Notes: generated by a model from the letters alone, not told the origin. Shown: positions 23,901 to 36,800, numbered from the stretch's first letter. The stretch: 64,000 nucleotides of DNA from Curvularia sp. ZM96 (GCA_022457065.1 JAJGBQ010000002.1:4340001-4404000), one strand, 5' to 3'. A program made the numbers and translations.

Positions 23901-25837
23901 AAGCCCGCCTGCCGTGTTACCACAAAAAACGTTGAGCATGCATCTTTGTCATTGTTGAATCGCATAATCAAATCACCCAGTAGACTGGGAAACAGAGTTT
24001 AGGCACTGTACACTCACACTCCCCTTTTTGCCACATTTTCCCCACTCACACCTTTTTACACATTTTCTTCGGGATGCAACCGAGCCTTTTATTTTCCGGG
24101 TTGTTGTTTTGTATCCTAGGGAGTATGTTTGTACGACGACAGGGGGTTGTTTAGGCAGGGCACGAACAGGGCATGTGTCTTTCGTTCTCACGTGCATGTC
24201 GTGTACTACACTGCCAGCCACAGACAAGCAGGGGCCGTGGTGCTACGTTACCTCTCCCCTTCCGGGTTTTCTCTCTCTCTCTCCCAAAAGACTGGCAGGG
24301 ATAAGCTCTTCTATAACTTAGGCTTGGCTACGCTTTGTCGTTTTCTTTTCATGTGAATGATCTCCTACATAGATCGGTATGTATGTGTGCGTGTGCGTGT
24401 GGAGATGATAAGACACAGAGAGACGATTTTGTGGCTCGGATCCCGATTCCCGAATTTTTTTTTTCAGCTGTCGTTGTAGTAGTACGGATATACTTTGACA
24501 CACAGACGATCACACACACACATGCATACAGTTTCCCCCTAAGTAAACGCCCACTCTCTCTATGCTTGGGGGAAAAAACGTTTGAACTAGCCCATTTTAA
24601 GTTTTTCCACAGCTCTCTATCTCTCTCTCCAACCACGCACGCTTGTGGTTTTTAGTTTCAGAAAGTTGGAGAAAAAAAAAGATTTGTCATATCATGTCGT
24701 GTCGTTCACTTGCGATTTCGATCAACATACCAGTGACAGAAAGGGGAAAGCCACAAAAAATAAACTCTCGTTCGTTGCCGTTTGGTGGTATAGTCTGTGC
24801 AGCTGTGTGAGAAAGTATGTCGAACATGTAGAGAGAGAGAAAAAAAGCCACATGTAAGACCAGAACGAAGTAAGGGGAGGGGGCCGGGGGCCTAGAACGC
24901 GTTGACTGGGGTGGATACTCGATGCGAGCAATCGGCTCTCTGCATAACAAGTCCAACTCGCTATATCAAGTTGAGAAATGTCATCTTGCGATCGTCTCTC
25001 CTGAGGTGGTCAGATACCTTGTTTGTACAGAAAACGGTATAGTACCATGTATGTCCATGGCTTGCTCGTAGGAAACATCCACTTTCCAAAGACACGCACG
25101 CATAGACGAAAATCCAAGTCTACACAGATGATTAATAGTTGCACAGAGGATGCAAGTATCTCAAAGTCTGACATGGAAAACTTCCAGTTTGAACTTTTTG
25201 ACAGCTGACACATCTTGACTACGATGACAACGATGAGGCCCCCCCACATAACACTACATAAAATTCTATAGGTAATTTCCACCAGCCACCTGTATCCATG
25301 TGCCACAATCCTCTTATTCCCCCCCAAGCTTAATATTAGCGGTATTATTATCGTTGTGCATCGCTACCAGCCTGCAGTATGAAACGTGTAACACCTTGCC
25401 CCTGCATCTCTGCTGCTGCAGGCAGTGCAACAACTCGCTTGTGTTCTGTCACCCCTCTAGCGAGATGAAGCGAGTAAGAACCCCATTTTATAGCCGCCAC
25501 ATAAGCGCATGGATAAGGGACACTATGTTTTGAGAGCAAAAAAGGGAAAAAGGCTGAAACTTCTTTCCGCAGTGGCAAGGCCTTTATCTTGTTGAGACGC
25601 AGGTCGAGTGGGCTGCAGCGAAAATGCAGCGTCAGCATTTTCTGTAGGTCAAATTTCCCAACTAGTTTTCAACACATGATCTCCTGGGTGGCCTTACATG
25701 TACCAGTATGCATCTGTAGGGCTTCCGACGCGGATCCGGGGGCTTGGAGGCGAGATTAACCTTCATGTCGTGGAAGCTTCTGGCCAATCTGGGTCGAACG
25801 AGGGTGTGGGGGTATATTCACATGTTGAACGGTTCCT
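20969..25837. other. 4.9-kb region without a recognisable gene
   Basis: It starts with the 3' flank of the C2H2 gene and ends at the 3' end of GPN1. It holds CT and CA/GT microsatellites (about 23815-23829, 24271-24283, 24380-24402, 24510-24522). No frame has protein-like features and no tRNA could be folded. Confidence 0.4.
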
Positions 25838-27163
25838 TCAGCTGAACTTGGCCATGTTGACATATCGTGCGAAGCTGTTATCTTCGCCTTGGTCTAGACC
25901 GCGATCCTGGACAGCTTGCCTGTATCGTTCTTTGATACCAGCCTCTGGGTCATCCGAGTCTATCTCGTCGTCGTAATCCAGATCTTCAGGCGCCATGCCA
26001 TCCTCTCCAGAGTCTTCCGCATCACTGACCGTCTGAGGCTCTTCTTTGCGAGGACGAGCTTTTGGCTTGGTTCCGGCACCGCCAACCTTCATGTCTTTCA
26101 TCATCTTGTCCAACTCGCGCTGACGCGATTCCTTCTTTTCCTGCTCTCTTTCTGCCCTCCTTCGCTCAAGTTCAGGTTTGTAGTCGCGCTCAAATTCTGC
26201 TTTCTTCTCTTGCACGCCCTTGAAGAATTCATCCATGCCTTCGCCAGTCATAGCACTGACCCCTACGACGCTGAGATGCTTGTAGAATTCCTCAAGTACG
26301 AGCGACATGCTGTTTATTAGGCTGCCCATATACCCACTGCCTCCGCCCACACCTTCGCCTCCAAAAGTGCCTCCCTCTTCTTCGTTGCGGAGCGCAGCTT
26401 GGAAGGACTCGAAGTCGGTCATCCAGTCCTTGGCGAACTGGGCATCCTGGGCGTCCGTTTTGTTGAAGACAAGAATCATGGGTAGTTTCGTCTTGTAGAG
26501 AATCGAGCAGGCATAGAGCATGTTGGACATGAAGGTACTTGTGCTTGTTGTGCGTGGGGTGTCGATGATGTATGCAATGACTGTAGGGAAGGTGCTAGCT
26601 AAACTCGAGAGGAGAATCTCACCACTCGCCGACCAGACAAAGACCTCAATCTGTCCTGGTGTGTCGACCAGTATATGCTTGACTTGTAGTTGTTGGGCCG
26701 GGGCTGCTTGTTTGTCCTTTCCGCCGCTTGTCATAAATTCAACTGTGCTAGGCTCAGGCTCTTCTGCGGGCGGCGGCGGCTGTGTTCGCTTTTCCAGCAA
26801 GGCAATAACCTGATCGATTTTTGTACTGAACAAGTTTAGACTTGTCAGGATGCCACCGTTGGGGCCCAAGTTGAATTGCTTCATAACCTCCTTGTAGTTT
26901 ACACTGTCGCGGATGTCGATGTTGGGGGTGAAGGGGACATGGTGGACAGCGGGATCCAGGTTGATAATGTATGGCGGGGTTGGGGGTGTTTTGGACACGG
27001 CTGGCTGGCTCTGGGTAGGGTCGGGATGGGTGTAGAGATGGGAGACGAGTCGCTGCATGAATGTCGTCTTCCCGCTGCCTGCCATGCCCACACATACAAT
27101 AGAAACAGGTGTGTTCGAAGTGGCGGAGGGGGTCGTACCCTCAGGAGCCTTGGAAGCAGACAT
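25838..27163 (-). CDS. NPA3: GPN-loop GTPase 1 (NPA3/XAB1)
   Basis: Single exon, 441 aa. The P-loop GMAGSGKTT is at residues 26-34. The INLDPAV switch region is at about 66-72 and the diagnostic GPN tripeptide (FNLGPNGG) near residue 100. DTPGQIE is the G3 motif and FNKTD the G4 motif. The C-terminus is charged, with a coiled Glu/Arg/Lys stretch and an acidic segment (SDAEDSGEDGMAPEDLDYDDEID). GPN1 proteins assemble RNA polymerase II in the cytoplasm and bring it to the nucleus (family knowledge). It is divergent from CWF19, with 228 bp between starts, so the two likely share a promoter. Confidence 0.93.
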   Translation of the reverse strand: MSASKAPEGTTPSATSNTPVSIVCVGMAGSGKTTFMQRLVSHLYTHPDPTQSQPAVSKTPPTPPYIINLDPAVHHVPFTPNIDIRDSVNYKEVMKQFNLGPNGGILTSLNLFSTKIDQVIALLEKRTQPPPPAEEPEPSTVEFMTSGGKDKQAAPAQQLQVKHILVDTPGQIEVFVWSASGEILLSSLASTFPTVIAYIIDTPRTTSTSTFMSNMLYACSILYKTKLPMILVFNKTDAQDAQFAKDWMTDFESFQAALRNEEEGGTFGGEGVGGGSGYMGSLINSMSLVLEEFYKHLSVVGVSAMTGEGMDEFFKGVQEKKAEFERDYKPELERRRAEREQEKKESRQRELDKMMKDMKVGGAGTKPKARPRKEEPQTVSDAEDSGEDGMAPEDLDYDDEIDSDDPEAGIKERYRQAVQDRGLDQGEDNSFARYVNMAKFS

Positions 27164-27391
27164 GACGGGGAATTTCTGTTAGGATGAAGCAACCGGCAGG
27201 ACGAGTGAGGTGTAGTGAATAGTAGACGCGGCGTTCTAGAAATTCTTAGGCGGGGCTGACGCGCTAGTGAGCAGCCGCGGTGATGTCAGGCCCAAGCGCC
27301 GACAACGCCTCGAAACTTTGGCCGCACGCGCTCGACATCGCATAACACTGTCGACGCCAATTCAAAGAACGTCGTCACTACCATCTTCAAC

Positions 27392-29551
27392 ATGGGCCTC
27401 GAGGATTTCGAGAGGGAGCTAGCGGAAAGCAAGAAGAAGGATGAACGCAAGAAGCGCGATCGGAGCAGGAGTCGTGACAGGCATCGCAAACATCGTTCGT
27501 CGCGCCATCATGACGACGACAACGACGGTAGAGACGAGCGCCATAGCCACAAACGATCGCGGCACCACCGGGAGACGTCCGAGGAGCGCGCACGACGAAA
27601 ACGACGAGAGAGACATGAGAAGGACGACCGGTCGCGGCGCAAGCACAGAGAAGCCCACTCAAGCGACGATGATGAACGCCTTACACGAAAGCGTAAATCG
27701 CGACATTACGAGGAAGATGAGTCATCTGGAGACGATGCGCCACAGGAAAAAGACTACGTGCCGCCCGACGACGACATCCTGGACAAGCAGCTCGAGGAAG
27801 CCGCTGACGCAGACTTGCAGCGCGATGACTGGATGAAAGCGCCCTCGTCCATGGCTGTGGACTACGTACAACGAAAAAAGAGGGAAGAAAAGACAACCTA
27901 TGTCAAAGCATCGGCTGAGCAACAACACGCTCTCAAGATCCACCAAGCCGAGCTGAACCACCATCTGGCCGATGTCAAGGAGGAACAAGGCCTTGTGACT
28001 GAGGAACCAGCACAGAGAGAAGTGAACTACACATTCGGGGACTCTGGATCACAATGGCGCATGATGAAACTCAAGGGCATATACCGAACTGCCCAGGAAT
28101 CAGGGCGAAGTGTAGAAGAAGTAGCCATGCAGAAGTACGGCGACCTGCGTGATTTTGATGAGGCGCGCGAAGAAGAGATTGAGCTTGACCGGAGAAAGAT
28201 GTACGGAAAAGACTACGTGGGCAAAGAGAAGCCGTCTGGTGAACTCTATGAAGAGCGCAGACTGAACGCAGGCATTCACCGACCGCCTCGCGGCTCTGGC
28301 GAAATGTCAGATTTACCTCAGGGCGAAATTGTCCCCGATCCACAACCTATAACAAACACCGTTGTGCTCAGCCAAACCGAACTCAACAAACTCAAAGCCC
28401 AAATGATGAAGGCTAAGATGAAAAAGGCACCCGAGGCCGCGCAACTAGAGGCTGAATACAACGCCGCTCTCGCAAATGGATCCAGCTCTAAAGACCGGGA
28501 CGTGGTCGTCCTCAGCGCCATGGACAATCGCATGCTCGCGGGCGGTCGCCAAGGCGAAGTCATAGCCCTCACGAACAAACGCGGTACTGAGCGCGGTCTC
28601 GTCAAGGAGAACGAAGACATGTCCATCGACGACATGGTACGCCAGGAGCGACGAACCAAGAACCAAGCCGGCGGTGAAGGCCAGCTACTCGCCGAAAAGA
28701 TCGCAAAAGACTCCAAGTTCGACAATGACCTCGACTACATTGACGAAAACGCAGCCAGGCTCGCTGCCCGCGCACCCAAATCCTCCATCAACTTGCGCAA
28801 CGCCGCCATCCAAGACTACACCAAGATGAACCGCATCCTCGATGCCTGCCCCTTGTGCCACCACGAAGACAAGTCGCCACCTCAACCTCCTGTCGCACCC
28901 ATCGTCTCCCTCGCCACCCGCGTCTTCCTGACTCTGCCCACGGAGCCCGAAATCAGCACCGGCGGCGCCGTCATCGTGCCGATTCAACACCGCACCAACC
29001 TCCTGGAATGCGACGATGATGAATGGGAAGAAATCCGTAACTTCATGAAGTGTCTCACACGCATGTACCACGACCAAGGCCGCGACGTCGTCTTCTACGA
29101 GAACGCCGCTTTCCCCGGTCGCAAGGGCCACGCCGCCATGAACGCCGTCCCGATCCCCTTTGAGCTCGGCGAAACAGCGCCCGCCTTCTTCAGAGAATCT
29201 ATTCTCAGCCAGGCCGGCGACTGGACGCAGCACAAGCCGCTCGTGGATACGCTCAAGGCGTCGCGCAACGGGCTGGGCCGAGCCGCGTTCCGCAAGAGTA
29301 TAGCGAAAGAGATGCCGTATTTTCATGTTTGGTTCGAGCTGGACGGTGGACTGGGGCATATTGTCGAGGACGAGCGTACATGGCCTAGAGGCGATTTGTT
29401 CGCTAGAGAGGTGCTGGGCGGCATGTTGGATGCCGATGTTGAGGTTGTGAAGAGGCAGGGGCGATGGGTGAAAGGTGATAGGAGAGTAGAAGGCTGGAGA
29501 AAGGGATGGAGGAAGTTTGACTGGACTAGGGTACTTACTGAAGGACAGTAA
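27392..29551 (+). CDS. CWF19: CWF19-like splicing/debranching-associated protein
   Basis: Single exon, 719 aa. The first ~120 residues are extremely rich in Arg, Lys, His, Asp and Glu (RS-like nuclear tail). The C-terminal half carries CwfJ domain 1, with the CPLCHHED motif and HIT-like core around GGAVIVPIQHRTNLLECDDD, and CwfJ domain 2 at the end (PYFHVWFELDGGLGHIVEDE, GMLDADVEV). CWF19 proteins act late in splicing, in spliceosome disassembly or lariat turnover, in the nucleus. Divergent from GPN1 and convergent with PKC1. Confidence 0.93.
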   Translation: MGLEDFERELAESKKKDERKKRDRSRSRDRHRKHRSSRHHDDDNDGRDERHSHKRSRHHRETSEERARRKRRERHEKDDRSRRKHREAHSSDDDERLTRKRKSRHYEEDESSGDDAPQEKDYVPPDDDILDKQLEEAADADLQRDDWMKAPSSMAVDYVQRKKREEKTTYVKASAEQQHALKIHQAELNHHLADVKEEQGLVTEEPAQREVNYTFGDSGSQWRMMKLKGIYRTAQESGRSVEEVAMQKYGDLRDFDEAREEEIELDRRKMYGKDYVGKEKPSGELYEERRLNAGIHRPPRGSGEMSDLPQGEIVPDPQPITNTVVLSQTELNKLKAQMMKAKMKKAPEAAQLEAEYNAALANGSSSKDRDVVVLSAMDNRMLAGGRQGEVIALTNKRGTERGLVKENEDMSIDDMVRQERRTKNQAGGEGQLLAEKIAKDSKFDNDLDYIDENAARLAARAPKSSINLRNAAIQDYTKMNRILDACPLCHHEDKSPPQPPVAPIVSLATRVFLTLPTEPEISTGGAVIVPIQHRTNLLECDDDEWEEIRNFMKCLTRMYHDQGRDVVFYENAAFPGRKGHAAMNAVPIPFELGETAPAFFRESILSQAGDWTQHKPLVDTLKASRNGLGRAAFRKSIAKEMPYFHVWFELDGGLGHIVEDERTWPRGDLFAREVLGGMLDADVEVVKRQGRWVKGDRRVEGWRKGWRKFDWTRVLTEGQ

Positions 29552-30047
29552 GGTTGCTGTCTGTTTACAAGATAATCACGACATCTTCTAGATTAAAGAT
29601 GATGTCCAAAATAAATAATGATATAGAAGAGAAGTTTTTATCTGTTTCATCTATCCCTATACAATTATTGCTTGCTTGCTCTGCTCGCTCGATTCCTCAA
29701 CGCTTTCATGATATACCAACGCTCACGCTCACCACCACTACCAACACAACAGACTCTCTTTATATGTAACGCATTTTCGGCCATGATGCATAGTCCATGT
29801 CCATTGACTTCGCTCAGAAGCGCGCAACCCTCGTTTGCTTCATCACCACCCGCCACACTATTACCCTGAGGAAAGACCAGCCCACCCAGCAAATGACGCT
29901 TTTTCCCATGCTAACAAAACTGCACGGCCAAGTCTCGCCCAACTCGCCCGCCCACTCGCTGCCGATGAGCACGCCAGCAACAGGAGTAAGTGGCGACCGC
30001 ACTTCTTCAAAACAAAACACCCAGGGTATCAGAAAGGGAGCGTATGA
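29552..30047. other. Convergent 3' intergenic region
   Basis: About 500 bp between the CWF19 and PKC1 stops. No gene seen. Confidence 0.4.
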
Positions 30048-33000
30048 TCAAACAAAATCGGCCGAGTAGGAGAAACCACGGAACTCTTCTTGCATGGCTT
30101 GCGAAAGAACTAGACTTGTTGTCAGCAGGAAATTCAATATGGCATGCACATATAGGTCAACATACCAGACTGCACAGGTGTAAGGACAGGCGTAACACTG
30201 GTGAACTCGGTATCGAAGTTGCTGGTATCCGTTGGGCTTGTAATCTGCGGAATGAATGGCGGCTGTACTCTCTTGTGGTAAATGTCGTCCCAGTTGATAT
30301 TTCTGAAGAAGGCATGGGACATGATTTCCTGTGCATCAGTTGGCCCAGATCCCAGACGCTGATCGGGCTCGCGGGTGAGAAGCTTCTGAAGAATTGACAC
30401 AGAGTCGCGTGGCATGTGGATGGGGTAAAGAGGCTCGTCGGCCAGAATGGCGTCGTAAATTTCGTCCTCGTCTTCACCACGGAAGGGCGATTGCTGGAGA
30501 AGCATCTGGTAGATAAGGACACCAAATGCCCACCAGTCAACTGCACGTCCGTACTTCTTGTCCAGAAGGATCTGGAGAATGTCAAGTCAGCAATGCGGAT
30601 GTCAGGCTAAAAGATGCCACTTACTTCTGGTGCCATGAACTCAGGAGTACCACAGAATGTGCTGGTGGTTGAGCCATACCACATCTCCTCCTTACACAGA
30701 CCGTAATCGGCAACCTTGATGTGTCCGTCCAGAGTAAGCATGATGTTATCGAGTTTCAAATCTCGGTAAATGACGCCGTTCTCGTGGAAGTACTTGAGGG
30801 CAAGGCAGACCTCGGCCGCATAAAATCTGTGTTCATGTTAGCAAACGATCCTGTATATCAATCGTCACAACATACTGGGCGCGCTTGGTGCCGAACTGTC
30901 CTCTCTGGATGTGCAGCATGAGATCACCACCACTGATGTACTCCATGACGAAGTAAACTCGAGTCTCGGTTTGGAAACAGGCGTGAAGGTTCAGCAAAAA
31001 GGGGTGCCTCTCCTTGTTCGCAATCAAAAACACTCGCTTCTCCGAACGCGTGCTCTCCACTTCATCATTCTCAATGATGAACTCCTTCTTTAGAACCTTG
31101 ATGGCGTACAACTGCTTGGTGGTCTTGGTTTCAGCCAGCATGACCTTTCCGAAGTTACCTTTACCCAACACAGCAAGAAAGTTGAAGTGGTCCAGTCCTA
31201 TCCTCTTGCCAGTGCCCTGCGTGTTAGCGGCAGGTGTGACCTTCTTTCCTGGCACTTCTGCAACTGCAGATGAAGGCTGCTGAGGAGGCGCCTGGGGTTC
31301 TGGCATCTTCTGTGGTGGAGGCATCGATTGTTGGGGATGCTGGGGTGGAGATTGTGGGGGAGGTTGTGGCAGAGGGTAAGAAGACTTCGTTGGGTAATTT
31401 GGTACGGCTGCTGGCTGCTGGTGGCTTGGTGGGTAGCTTGGAATATTGGCGTAGACAGATGGGTCGTAGGCAGCCGGTTGGGGCGCTTGCTGCTGCGACA
31501 TGCGTTGCTCTGTTGGATATCCACTGCCCGATGCTCTTCCGCTCTGTGCTTGGTAATCTGTGTTGCTACGGCCATACCCTGGTTGAGTGGCCTTGTTCAT
31601 TGCTGCCGCGGCCGCAGCCACCGAAGACTGAGTGCGTGGGCCCGAGGGAGGTCTTGATCCTGTCGATGTAGGCGATGTGGGCGCTCCAGCGGATCCAGAT
31701 GTTGAGTATGAAGCACGCGCGGCATCGACTGACGTTGCCGACGAAGGATAAGATGGTTGTCGTGGCGGACCAGATTGTGGGCTCATTTGTTCCTTGCCGT
31801 AGGAATATCTGTCGGTTTGAGTTGGTGATTCCTGACCGGGGTGCCCAGGAGATTGGGGCTGCGCAGGTAGTGCCTGTTTCGCGGGCTGGCCTTGTCGCAG
31901 CGTGCGCTGGGTCATACCAGGGCCTGATGATGATTGTCCTCTTCTCGTTCTCTTAATCTCCATCAAAATCTGGTTGGCGACCTCCATGGACATTCCGCAA
32001 AAGTCTGGTACAAAATGGACACAGTGAGCGTGACAAGTGAGGCCACATTCTGCAACGTGGTTAGCGCGGTGAAAGGGATATTAATGACAGTGATGTGAAG
32101 ACACTCACCAGTACACTTCTTAGTCTGCCTCCGGCCAAGCGGGAGAACGTAGCCGCAGTGACAGCACCAGTTAGCACCCATATTGGAGAAGTTTTCGAAA
32201 CGATGTGGAATGCGGTGGTTGAGTTTTGCCTCATCAGGATCGGTCTCGGCATTGGACTGGGTGATGCACTTTGTGACGACTTTGGGGTAGCACTTCTTGT
32301 GGCAAGTGTAGTTGCAGTCGGAGCACTGCATGCCAGCAGCGTACTTGAGGAATTCGGCACAGAGAGCGCAGCGCATGACGTTGTAGAACTGCTGCTGCAC
32401 AAACTTGTGTCCATACTGCTCGACCACGTCCTCTTTACGCTGACGGACGGCACCCTTACGACCCAGACCAAGATCGAAGGGCTGTTTGTTGCCGGTATTC
32501 TTGACAAAGGACATGGTGAGATGAATTCGACCAACAGGCTCGAGCGAGAACCAGTCGTCAATCATGATGGGACCAGTTTGTGGCTGTGGGGCACCCGGTG
32601 GTCTCATACCAGGACCTCCGCCAGGGCCGCCAGAGTTTTGTCCAGGAGGGGGCTGAAATTGCATATCGGGTTGAATTCCATGGTTCCCTCCCATCTTGTC
32701 GGCAGCTACCCAGCCAGAGTTTGCGAGTTCAGTCTCGATCTTCTTCCTGCGCATCTCTTCGGCAATGTCCGATATGCGCACCCACAGCATACCAATGGGC
32801 AGAAGATGGTCGCCTGCCTTGTCGTAAACTGTGATTTCAATCTCGTTTGCCTTGTCAATGCTGAAATCATGGACTTCGTCGGTCCAGCGATCGTTCCTGG
32901 TAGGCTTGGTGCGGCCCTTGATTGCGTCTTCAACCTTGATGTTGACAAAGGTTTCCGGGCCTCGACTAAAGCGCCCAGTAGCTGCGTGGTCAACATCAGC

Positions 33001-33880
33001 GACAGCGTGTATGCGGAGAGACAGTTGGCCACTCAGGGGTTTCCTTTGGCTGGGGACATCGAGACTATCGTCTGCACAATGGTTAGTTTGTACGCCAAAA
33101 GGATGCTACTAGCTCGTTTTAACTTACTGTCGTCGCCATCACCGTCAATGTCAACATGCAGATCCTCGTAGCGTTTCAGCGAGTGCTTCAACAGCTGGAT
33201 CTTCTGGTTACTCTCGATGCGCTTGGCTTCGGCGTCCTGCTTGCTCTTGCGATCGCCCTCCATCTGATACAAGCGAACCATCTTCTCGATGCCATCCTTG
33301 TACTGCTTTTCTACACTGAGCTTGAATTCGAGCTGGGTCAGCATAAGCTGGATACGCGGACCGAGATGTGGGGTGTCGTATTTGATGAGATCTGTACAAG
33401 TTAGCGCAGTGTAGCGCAGAGGGAGACAGTGGAAAAGCATGTACCCAGCTTGCTGTAGTTGGGTCTTTTGTTGGGGGCGCCGGGCGGAGGCGGGGCAAAG
33501 GGAGCACGAGGAGGCTGCAAAGCGTCGCCACCGCTGAGCTGGCTGTACTGGCTCTGAGGGCCGCCGTAGCCGCCCTGGTCCTGCTGGCCATAGCCGTCCC
33601 AGTTGTCCTTGGGGGGAGGGGTCAAGGGGTTGGTGGACGAGTGTCCCGGCTGCAGGTTCATGTTGTCGAGGCCGGACGTGGTGCGCTGCAGGTCGAGATC
33701 GCGCAGCTTGGACTCAAAGTAGTCGATGTTCCTGCGGCCGTCCTTGATCTGGGTGTCGAGGCGCGAGAGGACGGCCGGGTTGTTGGTCGACTGGCGCATG
33801 GCATTGGCGGCATTGATGAGGGCCTTTTCGCGGTCGATTTTGCGCTGCACATTGGCAACGGTCTCCTCGACGTTGGCCAT
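30048..33880 (-). CDS. PKC1: Protein kinase C (PKC1/PkcA)
   Basis: Seven exons on the minus strand: 33880..33445, 33391..33128, 33071..32109, 32049..30876, 30826..30625, 30571..30166 and 30109..30048. Introns are 49-59 nt and the product is 1168 aa. All joins keep frame and restore family sequence. Order: N-terminal HR1 repeats, C2-like domain (LSLRIHAVADVDH...), two C1 cysteine-rich zinc domains (HKFVQQQFYNVMRCALC; HRFENFSNMGANWCCHCG), and a long Pro/Gln/Ser-rich linker. The AGC kinase follows (GKGNFGKVMLAE, YRDLKLDN, ADYGLCKE with the DYG usual in fungal PKC, CGTPEFMAPE), ending in the AGC tail FRGFSYSADFV. The last exon supplies only the final 20 residues. It is the Rho1-activated kinase of the cell-wall integrity pathway (family knowledge). 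Confidence 0.95.
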
Positions 33881-36800
33881 GGCGGGCGGGTGGTGGAGAG
33901 GGGGCTTCGGCGAAGAAGGCGGGCGGGGGTGTGTTCTTCGCCGACAGAGGCAACGGCGTGCTCAGGTGCCTGGCCTCTGCTAGGCTGGGAGGAGGGGTGT
34001 GTCGGCAGTCGAGCAGCAGCTGGGCCGGCAAGCCGACGGGCAGACGGGCGGGCAGGCAGTCTCTGGGGCGACAAGAGGCTGCTGCAACGCGTCGCAGGAC
34101 GGGCGATGGGCGCGCGCGTCGATGGCAGAGGGGGGTGTTGAGGTCAATGGGAATGCTGGAGTGCGGTGGTGATGTCGTCGGGCAGACAGCGATTTAGCTC
34201 ACGCATAAGGCGGCCTAGCGGAGCCCCACTCTGTCTCTTGCTCCCCTCTCTGTCGCTGTGTGTCTCTGCCTCTACCTGCAATCGCGTCGGAACGGCCTGG
34301 CAGCGTCGTCGTCGTCTTCTCGTTCGCCTTTGGTCGGTACGTGTCTTGCGCCGTCTTTTTGTCTGGCGTCGCAGGTGTTGGGCTGCACGCCGGCATAAGG
34401 AGAAGGTTATGACGACGCGACGGTCGGCGTGGGTCGACCGACTGGCGGGGTGAACATCTGTCAATACAACCAGACAAACACAAAACACCGCACCGCTCTC
34501 CCAGCTCAGCACCCCCAGTCTGTCCATGCCGACCCTACACCCGCCGCTCCCAGAGGCTGTCCGGACTCACACGACTCCGCGTCTTCGCCTGCTTGCATCC
34601 ATTGCCATATCCCCTATCTGGTCCAAGGCATCTGCCCCCCGTGTTGGCCCAATCGGGCATCGACCCTCTGCCTGTGCAACTGCTCATCCTCTGCTGTACG
34701 AGTCTTGTCCTCACGGCCAGACTGCCTCTATCCCTCCTTGCGCCACCCTCTGAAACTGCAATTGTACACACCGCCGCCTCCCATCCGTCCTGCATTGCCT
34801 GTCGCGCACCTGGAGTGCTGGTAGTTGGGTTGCAGCCAGCTGGGGTGGTGCCATGAAACTAGACGTCTAACAGAAGGTATTTGGAATCCTCAGGTGTCAC
34901 AACGCGTGATAATGCAATCAACACCAAAGAAGAAAGAGAACTAAGTGAGCAATGGATTTCTCCATACCCCGTGCTAGTCGCGTGACTCGCACAGCTTATA
35001 CCCTCAGCTCCGCGACCTAGGTTTGCCACAGAGCCTCGACCGCCAAGTTGCAATTTTCTTGACTCCCCAAACTCGGGAGACCTCCCTACGAGCACATCTC
35101 GGCGGTCATGTCCGTGGGAGAAGTGGGCCTAGTAAAGATAACCCAGTGGCGGATCTCGCAAAGCGCCCAGTGACCCCAAGCCAAGGGATCTGCTCAACCG
35201 GCACAAACTCCCGCAGCGAATTGTGGGGAGGTTTTCCAATCTTTCCTTTGGAAAACTCAGAGAACGTCTTGCTAGTTGCGAGGAAAATTCGAGATACCCG
35301 GAAGACTACCTGCCCAGGTCGTGCCTGCCCCATCACAAAGACGATTGACTGACTAGATCCCAACGCACTGATGATAGCGACTTTTTGATGCCCAGCGCCG
35401 CCAATACTTTGGATTCACCCCCAAAAGAGTGTAGAGGCTGCAAAAACGATCCACTTTCAAGGCTCGCATCCAGACTAGAACATATTCCCCTCCACCACCC
35501 TGTAGATCTCGACGAAATCCACATCTTTGTGGTTGCTTTTTACAAGTGGATATCCACGTCACATGGATCGTCTCCGGGGATTCAACTACCGCCAATTGGT
35601 GCTCGTGAATTCAAACCGTGTCTTGCCTAAACACATTTCTGTCGACGGTAACATTGGGTTCGGCTTCCATCTCAGAGTCAGAACTTTCATGGGCTTGATG
35701 TTTCTTCTAGTTTCTCTGTCGCTGCAGGTACACCGGCAGTCACACGCTCGCAACGGTTGAACGCTTCCGAGATCTTCTGCGGATGTCGGAAAATACTGTA
35801 GGCTATCGAGCTATGGGCCAATCATGCTGTGGTACCGCGACTTTGGTAAGTTACAGGAGGCGACTCGGCATTGTGGATAGTGTCTATACTCTTACTATAG
35901 ATGGATCGTGTTCTTGCTAGCAACCCCTCTACCCTTTTTCCATGACTCCAGTGCGTTCTGATCAGGTTTAGAGTTTCGACGCGCCAAGGGCGCCCCACAA
36001 TGTATAGGGCTCTCAAGGGTCCACATAGCGGAAACAGCCATTCAGCGCCTTGAAAACACAAGCATTCGTGCATCGAGATCATCGACAGCCGCACATGATG
36101 GTACTAGAATGTAGACGACCAGTGCCACATGCGGGATCTGGACCTGCCACTTGGAGCTCCACACCCGTGAGACACTGCTTCGCCTGTGCCGTGTCGGTGT
36201 CAGGTAGATTTATCTGTGCGGCGCATTCTGATGTCTCCAATCAGGACATGATTGGTCTGTTCTTACATGCCCGTGGACCCCTTGCCTTCTCATGGGTATC
36301 TGCACTCACGCATTTACCCAAGCCGCCCGTCCTAGGGCGTCAGCTTCCGAGATGCCGAATTGGCAGGTCAAGCAATAAGGATCTTCATGTCGGACTTTTT
36401 TTATGGGGCCCTTCGGAAGCGAGCCTGTGGCTTATGCAAGGCTTACTAGCACCAAGCACTAGCCATGTGGGATCACCTTCCGACATGGCGAACCCTCGAG
36501 CCGTGTCTGATGCCTTCGAGAAACGCGGATATGGGAGATCTGGAAGAGGTTCAGTGAGAGGTACCAAGATTGAGCATGTCAGATGAAGAACGCTTCATTC
36601 ATCATCCCTAAGGCATGTTGTTACAAAAGCAAGCCATGCATTCTCAAACAATATACTACAACAGTGGACCAGTATCCTTACTGGAACAAAGGACCAGCCA
36701 ATGGTACACGTGTGGTTGTATCTATCAAGCAAATCTGCTTGTTTTTCAGGGTCTGTTTTACCATCCGTAGTACCTGCGTTGTTCGAGTCCAGGCACGGGC

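Noticed and set aside
30625..30826. DYG in place of DFG in the PKC1 kinase as a defect
   Set aside because: DYG is, as far as I recall, the normal form in fungal PKC1 proteins; the other catalytic residues are present.
32095..33171. 358-codon plus-strand frame inside PKC1
   Set aside because: Antisense to well-supported PKC1 exons; no domain of its own.
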